In this document: in pieces, positions 25,254-33,576 of the stretch | Position numbering within the stretch: position 1 is the first letter of the stretch | Layout: each line of letters opens with the position of its first letter | From: Streptomyces sp. NRRL F-5122 | Lineage (GTDB): Bacteria > Actinomycetota > Actinomycetes > Streptomycetales > Streptomycetaceae | NCBI RefSeq assembly: GCF_001507435.1 | Contig: NZ_LMWH01000241.1 | Span: 71,980 to 135,979, forward strand | Length of the DNA stretch: 64,000 bases | Direction: 5' to 3' | Translations under genes and position numbers: made by a program | The notes under the pieces: model-generated | What the model was told of the DNA's origin: nothing | What the model saw: the letters and a program-made list of their open reading frames with translations, nothing else | Databases searched by the model: none

Positions 25254-25652
25254 TCAGGATGTGAGAGCGAGGACGCCCAGGGCGTAGCCGTGCTCGTCGA
25301 TCACGGGGGAAACGTGCAGGGCCCGGACTCGCATGGCGGCTTCCGCCTCGCCGAGTGCGGCCGTGGACGAGGTGAACGGCCCGCGGTCGAGCGGGAGGTC
25401 CCGCAGCCGCGTCCGGTCGCTGTACCACGAGCCGCCCCGGTGTGCGGCGAGCTGGGACCGGGTGACCAGTCCCGTGCACCGGCCGTCCTCGTCCCGGAGG
25501 AGCAGGTGCGGGACGCGGGCGCCGATGAGGACGGAGAGAGCCACGTCGACGGCCATGTGGTCGTCGACCTGCGGTCCGGGAGCGTGCATGGCATCGCGGG
25601 CGGTCGGACCGGTGCCGTGGGCATGCCGTGTGAGGGGCGGAATCGGCGTCAA
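25254..25652 (-). CDS. CBS-domain protein, cassette copy 1
   Basis: 132 aa from TTG 25652. The tail codons of the helicase gene supply its ribosome site (AAGAGGAG), and TTGA overlaps the helicase stop. Two CBS-like halves are visible: DDHMAVDVALSVLIGARVPHLLLRDEDGRCTGLVTRSQLAA (in two parts) and LGEAEAAMRVRALHVSPVIDEHG, then ALGVLALTS. CBS pairs bind adenine nucleotides; here it may tune the co-translated helicase. The copy-2 homologue lacks the second half. Confidence 0.82.
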   Translation of the reverse strand: MTPIPPLTRHAHGTGPTARDAMHAPGPQVDDHMAVDVALSVLIGARVPHLLLRDEDGRCTGLVTRSQLAAHRGGSWYSDRTRLRDLPLDRGPFTSSTAALGEAEAAMRVRALHVSPVIDEHGYALGVLALTS

Positions 25653-27232
25653 GAGCTTCTCCTCTTCGTCGGAACGTGCGGGACGGGCGACGTCTGGTCC
25701 CGACCGCTGGGAGCGCGTACCCGTGCCGCGGTCATCGGGGGTTCCGCCGCGGGCCGACCGACTCCCTTGGCAGCCCGGCCCCGACGACCACGGCCGGCGG
25801 ATCCCTTGCCCTCGCGGGGTTCGGCGGGCTGTGGGGGGAGGGCGACGGGCACGCCGGACGGCGTGCGTGCGCCGGTGATGCGGTGCAGTTCGGCCGCGCC
25901 GGGGCGGATCCGGGCGGTACGCGCGGTGACGCCGGCGTCGGCCATCAGACGGTCCACCGCGCGGCGCTGGTGCGGCAGGACGAGGGTGACGACGGTGCCG
26001 GACTCGCCGGCGCGGGCGGTACGGCCGCCGCGGTGGAGGTAGTCCTTGTGGTCGCCGGGCGGGTCGACGTTCACGACGAGGTCGAGGTGGTCGACGTGAA
26101 TACCGCGGGCCGCGACGTTGGTGGCCACCAGGACCGTGATCCGACCGTCCTTGAACCGGGCGAGGGTCCGGTTGCGCTGTGCCTGGGACCTGCCACCGTG
26201 CAGGGCCGAGGCGTGCACGCCCACCGACAGCAGATGCGTGGTCAGCCGGTCCACGGCGTGCTTGGTGTCCAGGAACATGATCACGCGTCCGTCGCGGGCG
26301 GCGATCTCGGTCGCGGTGGTGTCCTTGTCGCCGTCACGCACGTGGAGCAGATGGTGCTCCATGGTGGTGACGCTGCCCGCCGGTGGGTCGACCGAGTGCA
26401 CCACGGGGTCGTGCAGGTAGCGGCGCACCAGGAGGTCGATGTCACCGTCAAGGGTGGCCGAGAACAGCAATCGCTGTCCGTCGGAAGGGACTTGGTCCAG
26501 CAGCGTGGTCACCTGCGGCAGGAAGCCCATGTCCGCCATCTGGTCGGCTTCGTCGAGGACGGTGACGCTGACCCGGTCCAGTCGGCAGTCGCCCCGCTCG
26601 ATGAGGTCCTTGATGCGGCCGGGCGTCGCGACGACCACCTCGGCGCCGCCGCGCAGGGCACTCGCCTGCCGGTCGATCGACATGCCGCCCACCAGGGTGG
26701 CGAGCCGCAGTCTCAGTGCCCGGGCGTAGGGGGCGAGCGCGTCGGTGACCTGCTGGGCCAGTTCCCGGGTGGGGACGAGGAGGAGGGCGAGCGGCTGCCG
26801 TGGCTGGGCTCGCTGCCCGTCGAGGCGGGCCAGCACCGGCAGGCCGAAGGCGAGCGTCTTGCCCGAGCCCGTACGGCCCCGGCCCAGGACGTCGCGGCCC
26901 GCGAGCGCGTTGGGCAGCGTGGCCGCCTGGATCGGGAAGGGCACGGTCAGGCCCTCGGCGCCGAGCGCCGCCAGCAGCCGTGCGGGCATGTCCAGTTCGG
27001 CGAACGTCTCGACCGCGGGCAGTGGCTCGGTCAGGGTGACCGGCGCGGTGAACTCCTGCCGGCGTGGGGCGGAGTCTTGGCCGCTCTTGCGCCCGGTGCC
27101 CGGACGAGGGCCCGGCCGGCCCGTCTCCTGCGTCCGGAAGCGGCTGCCGCGAGCGGAGCCTGCCGAGCGCGTGGCACCGCGGTCCGCGCGGTGGTGACCG
27201 GACTTGCCGTCGGTGCGGTGGGTACGGTTCAT
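25649..27232 (-). CDS. DEAD-box RNA helicase, cassette copy 1
   Basis: 527 aa from ATG 27232, with GAGGAAGG 8 nt upstream. After a basic disordered N-terminus come all helicase motifs: Q motif (FPIQAATLP), I (GRTGSGKT), Ia (PTRELAQQ), DEAD (VLDEADQM), SAT (FSATLDG), and VI (HRGGRTARAG). A basic C-terminal tail (GRRGRAAKG) probably binds RNA. Role: unwinding structured mRNA or rRNA in the cold, as for CsdA/RhlE-type proteins. It follows the csp gene after about 245 nt with a hairpin between, and overlaps the CBS gene. A homologue at 31701-33191 shares the whole core. Confidence 0.95.
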   Translation of the reverse strand: MNRTHRTDGKSGHHRADRGATRSAGSARGSRFRTQETGRPGPRPGTGRKSGQDSAPRRQEFTAPVTLTEPLPAVETFAELDMPARLLAALGAEGLTVPFPIQAATLPNALAGRDVLGRGRTGSGKTLAFGLPVLARLDGQRAQPRQPLALLLVPTRELAQQVTDALAPYARALRLRLATLVGGMSIDRQASALRGGAEVVVATPGRIKDLIERGDCRLDRVSVTVLDEADQMADMGFLPQVTTLLDQVPSDGQRLLFSATLDGDIDLLVRRYLHDPVVHSVDPPAGSVTTMEHHLLHVRDGDKDTTATEIAARDGRVIMFLDTKHAVDRLTTHLLSVGVHASALHGGRSQAQRNRTLARFKDGRITVLVATNVAARGIHVDHLDLVVNVDPPGDHKDYLHRGGRTARAGESGTVVTLVLPHQRRAVDRLMADAGVTARTARIRPGAAELHRITGARTPSGVPVALPPQPAEPREGKGSAGRGRRGRAAKGVGRPAAEPPMTAARVRAPSGRDQTSPVPHVPTKRRSS

Positions 27233-27403
27233 GGCGGAACCTTCCTCGATGCGGCGTATCGAGGAATTCCGTCCAACGGCTGACCGCCGTAAGGAATCAC
27301 AAGACTGAGCCGGATAAAAAAGCAAAAGGTCGGGCCTCTCGATGCCGAAGCCCGGACTGTCGGCAATCCGGAGATCGGGGAAACCCGGAAACGCAATGGT
27401 TGA

Positions 27404-27428
27404 GGCCCGCACCCCAAGAGCGCGGGCC
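27404..27428 (-). terminator. Hairpin between csp and helicase genes, copy 1
   Basis: GGCCCGC and GCGGGCC pair around ACCCCAAGAGC. It lies 49 nt after the csp stop. A stronger equivalent occurs at 33313-33344 in copy 2. It probably lowers read-through from csp into the helicase. Confidence 0.6.
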
Positions 27429-27476
27429 CCAGCCATACGATGCGCGAGCCTCTGGCCCGCGACGTTCACGTCGGCG

Positions 27477-27680
27477 TCAGGCGGGAACGATGTTCTCTGC
27501 CTGCAGGCCCCTCTGGCCCTGCGTGACGTCGAAGGTAACCTTCTGGCCTTCCTGAAGTTCGCGGAAGCCATTGGTGGCGATGTTCGAGTAGTGGGCGAAC
27601 ACGTCAGCGCCGCCGCCGTCCTGCTCGATGAAGCCGAAACCCTTTTCCGCGTTGAACCACTTCACGGTGCCAGATGCCAT
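27477..27680 (-). CDS. CspA-family cold-shock protein, cassette copy 1
   Basis: 67 aa, the normal length. [20 protein letters not shown] starts the OB fold; RNP1 is KGFGFIE and RNP2 DVFAHYS. It differs from the second copy (33373-33576) at about a dozen of 67 positions, mainly in the C-terminal half. Function: single-stranded RNA/DNA chaperone. AGGGAGATCCAAT precedes the ATG. A leader of about 140 nt with sequence shared with the second copy lies upstream. First gene of the cassette. Confidence 0.95.
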   Translation of the reverse strand: MASGTVKWFNAEKGFGFIEQDGGGADVFAHYSNIATNGFRELQEGQKVTFDVTQGQRGLQAENIVPA

Positions 27681-27825
27681 ATTGGATCTCCCTCGGGGGG
27701 CAGTGTCGGCCCTGCACTTCGCGGAGCCGAGTCGCCGCGATGATCACCCCTCCGGAAAAATCCGAAAGCTCTGCAAAGAAAAAATCTCTGGCAATCAAAA
27801 CTGCAACTGCTGTCACGTTAACACA
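27681..27825 (-). ncRNA. Conserved 5' leader of csp, copy 1
   Basis: On the minus strand the region shares with the copy-2 leader (33577-33700) the blocks CAGTTGCAG, TTGCCAGA, GATTTTTCCGG and TGATCATC.CGGCGAC. Such conservation between divergent duplicates points to a functional 5' UTR, as in temperature-sensitive csp leaders. Promoter-like TTAACGT lies at its upstream end. Confidence 0.5.
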
Positions 27826-27909
27826 GGTCGGGGCGGGAGCGTCCCTGGACATTCGGAATCTTCCGGTAATCCTCATCCGACTGGATTCCGGATTTCTGTG
27901 TCGGCGGTA

Positions 27910-28200
27910 CTAGATATTTGTGCCCTGCTCGTTCAGCTTCCGGCGCACTTCCCGGTTCAGGCGCAGGGCGTCGTCGAGCTGATTTTCCAGAGAGATGATG
28001 CGGCACGCGGCCTCGACGGGGGTGCCCTGATCGACCAACTCACGGGCGCGGGCGGCGATGCGCAACTGGCGGCGGGAATAACGGCGATGGCCGCCTTCCG
28101 ACCGTAGGGGAGTGATCAGCTCGGCTGTACCGACGGACCGGAGGAAGGTGCCGGACCTCAAGCCCTCGATCGCGCCACCGCCGTTCTTCCCGCGCAGACC
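27910..28200 (-). pseudogene. MerR-type regulator remnant
   Basis: The frame ends at TAG 27910-27912. Its C-terminal 75 residues (ELITPLRSEGGHRRYSRRQL, ARELVDQGTPVEAACRIISL) closely match the MerR-type protein at 29426-29770. The N-terminal half of the HTH (YTMGRAAEMLGTTPG in the intact gene) is replaced by unrelated Gly-rich sequence, and no plausible start with ribosome site is seen. It lies just upstream of the csp copy 1 leader. Likely a decayed duplicate. Confidence 0.6.
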
Positions 28201-28610
28201 GCACGGCGGCCCGGGGCCCCAGGCCGCCGGGTCGCAGAGACCTCGGTGCCTGGCCGAGTGCCCGGCCGACACCACAGCGTTTCCACGACACCCCGATACG
28301 GTCACTCCGGCCGGGCCGGTCACCCCCTGTACGGATCGCACCGGCCGTCGCGGTGCGCGCCGTGCCCCATGGCGGAGGGCCAGATGCGGCCGACGCGACG
28401 TCCGGGCCGTACGGCCATCGGCACGCCGCGAGGCGTCCCGCTCCTGCCCGATGACGTGCCACGCCGATGCGGTCTTCCGCCGGCGAAGTCCCGGCTGTCA
28501 GAAGGGATTTCGGCGGACTGAGGGCTTCCCTGCCCGAATCGCCCTATGCCCGGGTTGAAACTGCAGGTCAGCGGTACTCCGCCGCACAGGGAGCAGGAAG
28601 CGTGTTGTAA
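28201..28610. other. Gene-free stretch before the tRNA fragment
   Basis: About 410 nt with no supported gene or signal. Confidence 0.4.
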
Positions 28611-28693
28611 AAGCACAAGCCCCAGGCCGCTGACCTGGGGCTTCAAGAAGAGCGGGTGACGAGAATGGAACTCGCGCTCTCAGCTTGGGAAGC
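28611..28693 (-). repeat. tRNA-Gly 3' fragment with terminator, probable distal att site
   Basis: 28651-28693 matches the 3' 43 nt of the tRNA-Gly gene (35373-35415) at 42 of 43 positions; the single change is in the T loop. The adjoining terminator hairpin (CCCCAGG...CCTGGGG) is duplicated too. Identity stops in the anticodon stem. This is the pattern left by integration of an element at a tRNA 3' end. Confidence 0.8.
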
Positions 28694-29425
28694 GACGGCG
28701 CTTGCGCGGACTCATACGCCGTGAGCTGGACGTACGCGCTGATCGGAGTTCCTCACGAGTGCGGGATCGCACCGTGATTGACCGCTGTTGCCCGCTCTCA
28801 TGGGCACGGCCGGGGCACGCCGTCATGGAACGTCGGATGCATCGCCGTGCGAACGCCTCGGTGCTCCTGGCGGTGTTCTGGCCCGAGAGCGCCTCGAATG
28901 GATCTTTGCGATGGCGAACATGCTGGCCCAATGAGTGCGGCGCCAATCGGCACTGTGGACACTGCGTCGTATGGAAGCCTCTCGGCTTCACCCTCGACGA
29001 GATGCGCCCCGGCTGGAGGCCACCGACAGCCTCGACTCGGGCGAGGAACTGCCGCTCGGGGGAGGGTCACCCTCCGCCGGAACTGATCCGGGGTTTCGAG
29101 CGGGGCGCTTAAGCAGTGGGTCGAGCATCGGGAGCGACCATAGCCTGCTGGGGCATTGATCTGGGCGTCGGCTGCACTATGTGATCGCAGCACGGCGGTG
29201 GGGGTCGCCGTACCCGAACTGCGGCATCGATGCGCAGCCCTCCTGATGCCCACCCTTGAGGTCGGCCCGGTGAGGGCTGGGTGCGCCGGACGGGCGGGAA
29301 CCGGCCCAGCTCCATCCCGTCGCTCCCACGACAGCCGACGCTGTCGTCACCCCGACCGCGGGACTACCGGCCCGTACTCTCGTGTGGCCACCACAAGGCG
29401 CTCCGGGTGGCCCGCGCCCACGCGA
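28694..29425 (+). pseudogene. Decayed region with a frameshifted MerR-type fragment
   Basis: No intact gene in about 730 nt. Around 28970-29060 one plus frame reads KPLGFTLDEMR, and a second frame continues RLEATDSLDSGEELP. Joined, they form a typical MerR-family dimerisation stretch, so a frameshifted remnant is present. The rest is unrecognisable. Confidence 0.45.
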
Positions 29426-29770
29426 TCAGCTGGAACCGGAGCTGCCGGCCGCCTCGTCCGCGGCACGACGGTACTCGGCGTTGATGCGCTGAGCTTCCTC
29501 GAGCTGGTCCTCGAGGATGACGATGCGGCAGGCGGCCTCGATCGGGGTGCCCCTGTCGACGAGCTCGCGGGCGCGAGCGGCGATCCGCAGTTGATAGCGG
29601 GAGTACCGGCGATGCCCGCCCTCCGAGCGGAGCGGAGTGATCAAACGAGCCTCGCCGATGGCTCGAAGGAAGCCCGGGGTGGTGCCGAGCATCTCGGCTG
29701 CCCGGCCCATCGTGTAGGCGGGGTAGTCGTCGTCGTCCAGAAAATCACTAAGAGGGTTGTCCGCTGTCAT
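29426..29770 (-). CDS. MerR-type (BldC-like) HTH regulator
   Basis: 114 aa from ATG 29770 with GAGGTG 3-4 nt upstream. The winged-HTH reads YTMGRAAEMLGTTPGFLRAI, then LITPLRSEGGHRRYSRYQLR. A coiled-coil (ACRIVILEDQLEEAQRINAEYRRAADE) follows, without a ligand domain. The Gly-Gly-His-Arg-Arg-Tyr wing is standard. A perfect 32-bp palindrome lies 26 nt upstream and could be its own operator. A truncated relative lies beside the first cold-shock cassette. It may control one or both cassettes; this is inferred from position. Confidence 0.88.
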   Translation of the reverse strand: MTADNPLSDFLDDDDYPAYTMGRAAEMLGTTPGFLRAIGEARLITPLRSEGGHRRYSRYQLRIAARARELVDRGTPIEAACRIVILEDQLEEAQRINAEYRRAADEAAGSSGSS

Positions 29771-29795
29771 GTCACCTCGCTGTGCAACGCGTCGA

Positions 29796-29827
29796 GGGGC
29801 CTTGGTGCCGTACGGCACCAAGGCCCC
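29796..29827. promoter_or_regulatory. Perfect 32-bp palindrome before the MerR-type gene
   Basis: GGGGCCTTGGTGCCGT (29796-29811) is followed directly by its exact reverse complement (29812-29827). It could be an operator or a hairpin in the mRNA leader; the stem would have no unpaired loop beyond the central GTAC. Confidence 0.75.
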
Positions 29828-30464
29828 GAAGGAAATTCAACACCATCCGTCGGCCCTACTGCTGTGCCGACCTTCTGTTTCCGCTACCCGGCCCGGCAGA
29901 GGGCGGGGTAGCGGGGGATCGCAGCTGCTTGACCGGGGACCACCATCCATTCCGGGGTCTTGCGGTACCCGGGCCGAGTGCTTCTCGGGCCGGGCGATCC
30001 TGATGGCGTCTGCTCCTCCGTTCCTCTCTGAACCAACCACTGGATGAATCGGCACTGCGGTACTGCTGCGGCAGCTCCTCGACATGCGAGCCGCCCAGTG
30101 CGGCTCCCAGCGCCGTCGCCGTTCTGGGAAACCTTGGCTTCGAGGCTCGAGAGCCGCACTGACCTGCGAACTTCGTGTACAACTACCCGGCAGTTCGTTT
30201 CTGCCGGGTCTCGTTCGACCGTGTTCTACGACAGGAAGCATAACCACGCCGCGAGGTAATGTCTACTCTGGCAAGAGTAGATTTCACTCTATGGCAGAGG
30301 AGGAATCCTGCCACCTGCGACGATGACCTCCCCCTAGGTCGTCGCGCGCGGCGCCACGACGGATGGGGCCACTCGCCGCTCGGTCAAGAACTGCCTCCCG
30401 CCGTCCGCGAGCTGTCACCCCGCGGGGCGGGCCCGAGACAGGCAGCTGAATAGGATCTGCTCTC
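29828..30464. other. Intergenic region with a short palindrome
   Basis: About 640 nt between the MerR-type gene and the GvpU-like gene. A perfect 8-4-8 inverted repeat (TCTACTCTGGCAAGAGTAGA, 30262-30281) is present. No supported gene was seen. Confidence 0.45.
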
Positions 30465-30839
30465 ATGTCGAACCCTGATGAACTGCTTGTCGCTCTCTCC
30501 GCCGCGGTGGAGTCCGAGCGAAGCAATCAGATGTCGCTGACCGTGGTCGTCGGCGGCGCAGTCATCACCGGCCGGCTGGCTCCGGAGGCCGTGTGGAGGG
30601 AGCGGGTGGCGGAGGTCCTGAAGGAATCGGACCGCCTCGGCCCGTTCTCCGGCGTCTTCCCCGGCGGCCCGCGAGGGGAACGGCCCGGCCGCGGCGGAGA
30701 TCCCACGCATCTGCACTTCCATCTCGCGCGGATCCTGCAGGGCAGCCTCGGTATCCCGGAGACGGGCGGCATGTACCGAGTCGCGATCAAGGACGTCAGC
30801 GCATGGACCGTGGGTGATTTCAGCTACTTCGACCGGTGA
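30465..30839 (+). CDS. GvpU-like gas vesicle accessory protein
   Basis: 124 aa from ATG 30465. The pattern LSAAVESERSNQMSLTVVVG, GAVITGRLAPEAVWRERVAE and the C-terminal YRVAIKDVSAWTVGDFSYFD resembles actinobacterial proteins annotated GvpU, accessory to gas vesicles. No other gvp gene is in the window, so if the assignment is right it is an orphan. The product is soluble, with His-rich THLHFHLARIL in the middle. A strong terminator follows. The family call is from memory of similar sequences and is moderate. Confidence 0.5.
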   Translation: MSNPDELLVALSAAVESERSNQMSLTVVVGGAVITGRLAPEAVWRERVAEVLKESDRLGPFSGVFPGGPRGERPGRGGDPTHLHFHLARILQGSLGIPETGGMYRVAIKDVSAWTVGDFSYFDR

Positions 30840-30888
30840 GACGCTGTCCCCGCCCCGCTGCTCTCTCCGAGCGGACGAGGACACAGCA

Positions 30889-30926
30889 GTGGGGGCTCCG
30901 TCGAGGTGCGTCGACAGAGCCCCCAC
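30889..30926. terminator. Bidirectional terminator
   Basis: GTGGGGGCTC and GAGCCCCCAC plus an inner GTCGA/TCGAC stem form a long hairpin with one mismatch. It lies between the convergent GvpU-like gene and cassette copy 2. Confidence 0.8.
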
Positions 30927-30957
30927 CGGGATCCTGAGGGCGGTTACCCGCCCGTCC

Positions 30958-31272
30958 TCACACGTCCACAGGGCAGGTGCCGTCGAGCAGTGCCGACGGG
31001 GTCCGGAGCGGAAGGGGAGCGCTCACGGGCGCGGCCTCGGGGCCGTCGTGGCAGGTGAAGCCGAGGCGCGCCATGGCCCGGGTGACTTCGCCGACGGTGA
31101 AGTCACGGCGGTCCTGTCCCGTGGTGACCTGGCCCACCTGCTTGACGGGGTAGCGGCGGCGGCCGATGGTCACGGACGCGCCCGTGACCAGCTCGGGCTT
31201 GACGCCCTTCATCGAGGCCAGCACCCCGATCTTGGTCAGGTCGAACGGGTACTGGGCGATGACACAACGCAT
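30958..31272 (-). CDS. SCO5918-family protein, cassette copy 2
   Basis: 104 aa from ATG 31272 (GGGAGG upstream). MRCVIAQYPFDLTKIGVLAS, VTIGRRRYPVKQVGQVTTGQ and RRDFTVGEVTRAMARLGFTC align without gaps to copy 1. The C-terminal 30 residues differ completely (APVSAPLPLRTPSALLDG). Unknown function; last gene of the second cassette. Confidence 0.85.
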   Translation of the reverse strand: MRCVIAQYPFDLTKIGVLASMKGVKPELVTGASVTIGRRRYPVKQVGQVTTGQDRRDFTVGEVTRAMARLGFTCHDGPEAAPVSAPLPLRTPSALLDGTCPVDV

Positions 31273-31319
31273 GATGCCTCCCAGGCATGACGGAAAGGAA
31301 CTGACCCGGGCGGGGTGGA

Positions 31320-31616
31320 TCAGCCGCGGACGGGAACAGGCCGGAGCCGGCTGCCGAGGACGTCCCGCAGACGGATGCGGTCCGTGTACGTGGAACTGGC
31401 ACGGAGAACGGCGAGCCGGGCCAGAGTGATCGAACCCGTGCTCTGATCGTCGCCGTCGCACACAGTCAGGTACTCGACACGTGCACCCGCCATGACGGCC
31501 AGAGCCACCTCGACGGTCATGTCGTCACAGACCCGAGGCCCGTACGCTTCCATGCCGTCGACCACGGTCGTCGATGCGGGGTCCGCCACGCGGCCCTGCG
31601 TCTGAGTGGGCGTCAA
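31320..31616 (-). CDS. CBS-like protein, cassette copy 2 (shortened)
   Basis: 98 aa from TTG 31616 with AGGAGG upstream. One CBS half aligns to copy 1 (DDMTVEVALAVMAGARVEYL, then YTDRIRLRDVLGS). The second half of copy 1 is missing here. Unlike copy 1 it does not overlap the helicase gene; the gap is 84 nt. A single CBS half would have to dimerise to bind a nucleotide. Confidence 0.75.
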   Translation of the reverse strand: MTPTQTQGRVADPASTTVVDGMEAYGPRVCDDMTVEVALAVMAGARVEYLTVCDGDDQSTGSITLARLAVLRASSTYTDRIRLRDVLGSRLRPVPVRG

Positions 31617-31700
31617 AAGTGCCTCCTGCGGTGCGGGTTGGTCGGCTTGGTGGCCATTGCGGCCTGGGGAGACCGCTGCGGCTCCTGGGCCGTGCAGGGC

Positions 31701-33191
31701 CTAGGCCGCCGAGTCGATGGCGGTGCGCCGCTGTGCCCTGCGGCGCACCGCCGCGCCGGCGGGCCGCCCCTGGCCGGTGCGGCCCTGACGGCCACGGGAC
31801 GGGGAAGAGGTGCGGCGGGGACGCTCCACGGCCGGAGCGGTGATGACGACCGGGACACCGGACGGCGCCTGGGCGCCGGTGATGCGGCTCAGCTCCGCCT
31901 CACCCGAGCGCACCGGAGTGATGCGCGGGGTGATGCCGGCCGAGGCCATCAGTCGGCTCATGCCGCGGCGCTGGCCGGGTGTCACCAGGGTGACGACGCT
32001 GCCGGACTCCCCCGCACGGGCCGTACGACCGCCACGGTGCAGGTAGTCCTTGTGGTCGCCGGGCGGATCCACGTTGACGACCAGGTCGAGGTTGTCGACG
32101 TGGATGCCGCGGGCCGCGACGTTGGTGGCGACCAGCACCGTGACGTGACCGTCCTTGAACTGAGCCAGGGTCCGGGTGCGCTGCGGCTGGGACCTGCCAC
32201 CGTGCAGGGCAGCGGCGCGGACGCCGCTGCTGAGGAGGTGCTCGGTCAACCGGTCCACGGCGTGCTTGGTGTCCAGGAACATGATGACCCGGCCGTCCCG
32301 TGCCGCGATCTCGGTGGTCGTCCGGTGCTTGTCCGCGTCGTGCACGTGGAGTACGTGGTGCTCCATCGTGGTGACGGCACCGGCCGACGGGTCGACGGAG
32401 TGGACCACCGGGTCGGTCAGGTAGCGACGGACCAACAGGTCCACGTTACGGTCCAGGGTCGCCGAGAAGAGCATCCGCTGGCCCTCCGGCCGCACCTGGT
32501 CGAGCAGGGCGGTGACCTGGGGCATGAAGCCCATGTCGGTCATCTGGTCGGCCTCGTCCAGGACAGTGACGGCGACGTCCCGCAGTCGGCAGTCGCCCCG
32601 GTCGATCAGGTCCTTGAGCCGCCCCGGAGTCGCGACCACGACCTCGGCCCCGGCCCGCAGCGCACTCGCCTGCCTGCCGATCGACATTCCGCCGACCACG
32701 GTGGCCAGCCGCAGCCGGACGGCGCGGGCATACGGGGTGAGCGCGTCGGTGACCTGCTGAGCGAGTTCACGGGTGGGTACGAGGATCAGGGCCAGCGGCT
32801 CCCGTGGTTCGGCGCGCCGGCCCGCCGTGCGGGCCATTACCGCGAGGCCGAAGGCGAGCGTCTTGCCCGACCCGGTACGGCCACGACCGAGTACGTCACG
32901 GCCGGCCAGGGAGTTCGGCAGGGTCGCCGCCTGGATGGGGAACGGTACGGTCACGCCCTCGTGGCCGAGCACGGCCAGCAACGGCGTCGGCATGGCGAGA
33001 TCGGCGAACGTCTCGACGGCGGGCAACGCCGGTGTGGTCGTTTTCGGCGGTGCGAACTCACTTTGTGCGGCCCGCCGATTTCCGTTGCCCTTGGAGCGGC
33101 TCTGAACACCGGAGCGGCCGACAGCAGCACTTCCTCCGGAGCGGTCGTATGTGCGAGTCGTGCGTGTGCGAGTTGTGCGTGCACGGTTCAT
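31701..33191 (-). CDS. DEAD-box RNA helicase, cassette copy 2
   Basis: 496 aa from ATG 33191 (GAGGAAGG upstream). All motifs are intact: FPIQAATLP, GRTGSGKT, PTRELAQQ, VLDEADQM, FSATLDR, HRGGRTARAG. The core aligns with copy 1 along its length with many substitutions; N- and C-terminal basic tails differ, with an Arg/Thr repeat (TTRTRTTRT) near the start here. Both copies therefore appear functional and old rather than a recent duplication. It follows csp copy 2 after a conserved hairpin. Confidence 0.95.
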   Translation of the reverse strand: MNRARTTRTRTTRTYDRSGGSAAVGRSGVQSRSKGNGNRRAAQSEFAPPKTTTPALPAVETFADLAMPTPLLAVLGHEGVTVPFPIQAATLPNSLAGRDVLGRGRTGSGKTLAFGLAVMARTAGRRAEPREPLALILVPTRELAQQVTDALTPYARAVRLRLATVVGGMSIGRQASALRAGAEVVVATPGRLKDLIDRGDCRLRDVAVTVLDEADQMTDMGFMPQVTALLDQVRPEGQRMLFSATLDRNVDLLVRRYLTDPVVHSVDPSAGAVTTMEHHVLHVHDADKHRTTTEIAARDGRVIMFLDTKHAVDRLTEHLLSSGVRAAALHGGRSQPQRTRTLAQFKDGHVTVLVATNVAARGIHVDNLDLVVNVDPPGDHKDYLHRGGRTARAGESGSVVTLVTPGQRRGMSRLMASAGITPRITPVRSGEAELSRITGAQAPSGVPVVITAPAVERPRRTSSPSRGRQGRTGQGRPAGAAVRRRAQRRTAIDSAA

Positions 33192-33312
33192 GCGGAACCT
33201 TCCTCGACGTGGGCGCGTATCAAGGAATTTCCGCAGTAGAACGAACGGCGCAGAGAATCGCGAGAACGAGCCGAAAAAAAACAGGGCTGAATTGCCCTGA
33301 AAATGAAGCGAG

Positions 33313-33344
33313 CTGGGGCCCGCACCCCAAGGTGCGGGCCCCAG
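33313..33344 (-). terminator. Perfect 14-bp hairpin between csp and helicase genes, copy 2
   Basis: CTGGGGCCCGCACC and GGTGCGGGCCCCAG pair perfectly around the tetraloop CCAA, 29 nt after the csp stop. Its position matches the copy-1 hairpin, suggesting conserved attenuation within the cassette. Confidence 0.75.
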
Positions 33345-33372
33345 TTGCGAAGTATGCGTCAGTGCCGACGCG

Positions 33373-33576
33373 TCAGGCGGGAACGATGTTCTCGGCCGTC
33401 GGGCCCTTCTGGCCCTGCGCGATGTCGAACGAAACCTTCTGGCCTTCCAGCAGCTCACGGAAGCCCTGGGCGGCGATGTTGGAGTAGTGGGCGAAGACGT
33501 CGGCGCCACCGCCGTCCTGCTCGATGAAACCGAAGCCCTTTTCCGCGTTGAACCACTTCACGGTGCCAGTAGCCAT
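33373..33576 (-). CDS. CspA-family cold-shock protein, cassette copy 2
   Basis: 67 aa. [27 protein letters not shown] and the C-terminal [10 protein letters not shown] are standard. Strong AAGGAG ribosome site. A leader of about 120 nt shares blocks with copy 1. First gene of the second cassette, inside the putative island. Confidence 0.95.
   Translation of the reverse strand: MATGTVKWFNAEKGFGFIEQDGGGADVFAHYSNIAAQGFRELLEGQKVSFDIAQGQKGPTAENIVPA

Noticed and set aside
28651..28693. A second functional tRNA-Gly gene
   Set aside because: Only the 3' half is present; the acceptor 5' strand, D arm and half the anticodon stem are missing, and the T loop is mutated.
30291..30326. Mini-ORF MAEEESCHLRR with an internal GAGGAGG
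   Set aside because: It has no ribosome site of its own in the right place, and the GAGGAGG is not followed by a supported gene.
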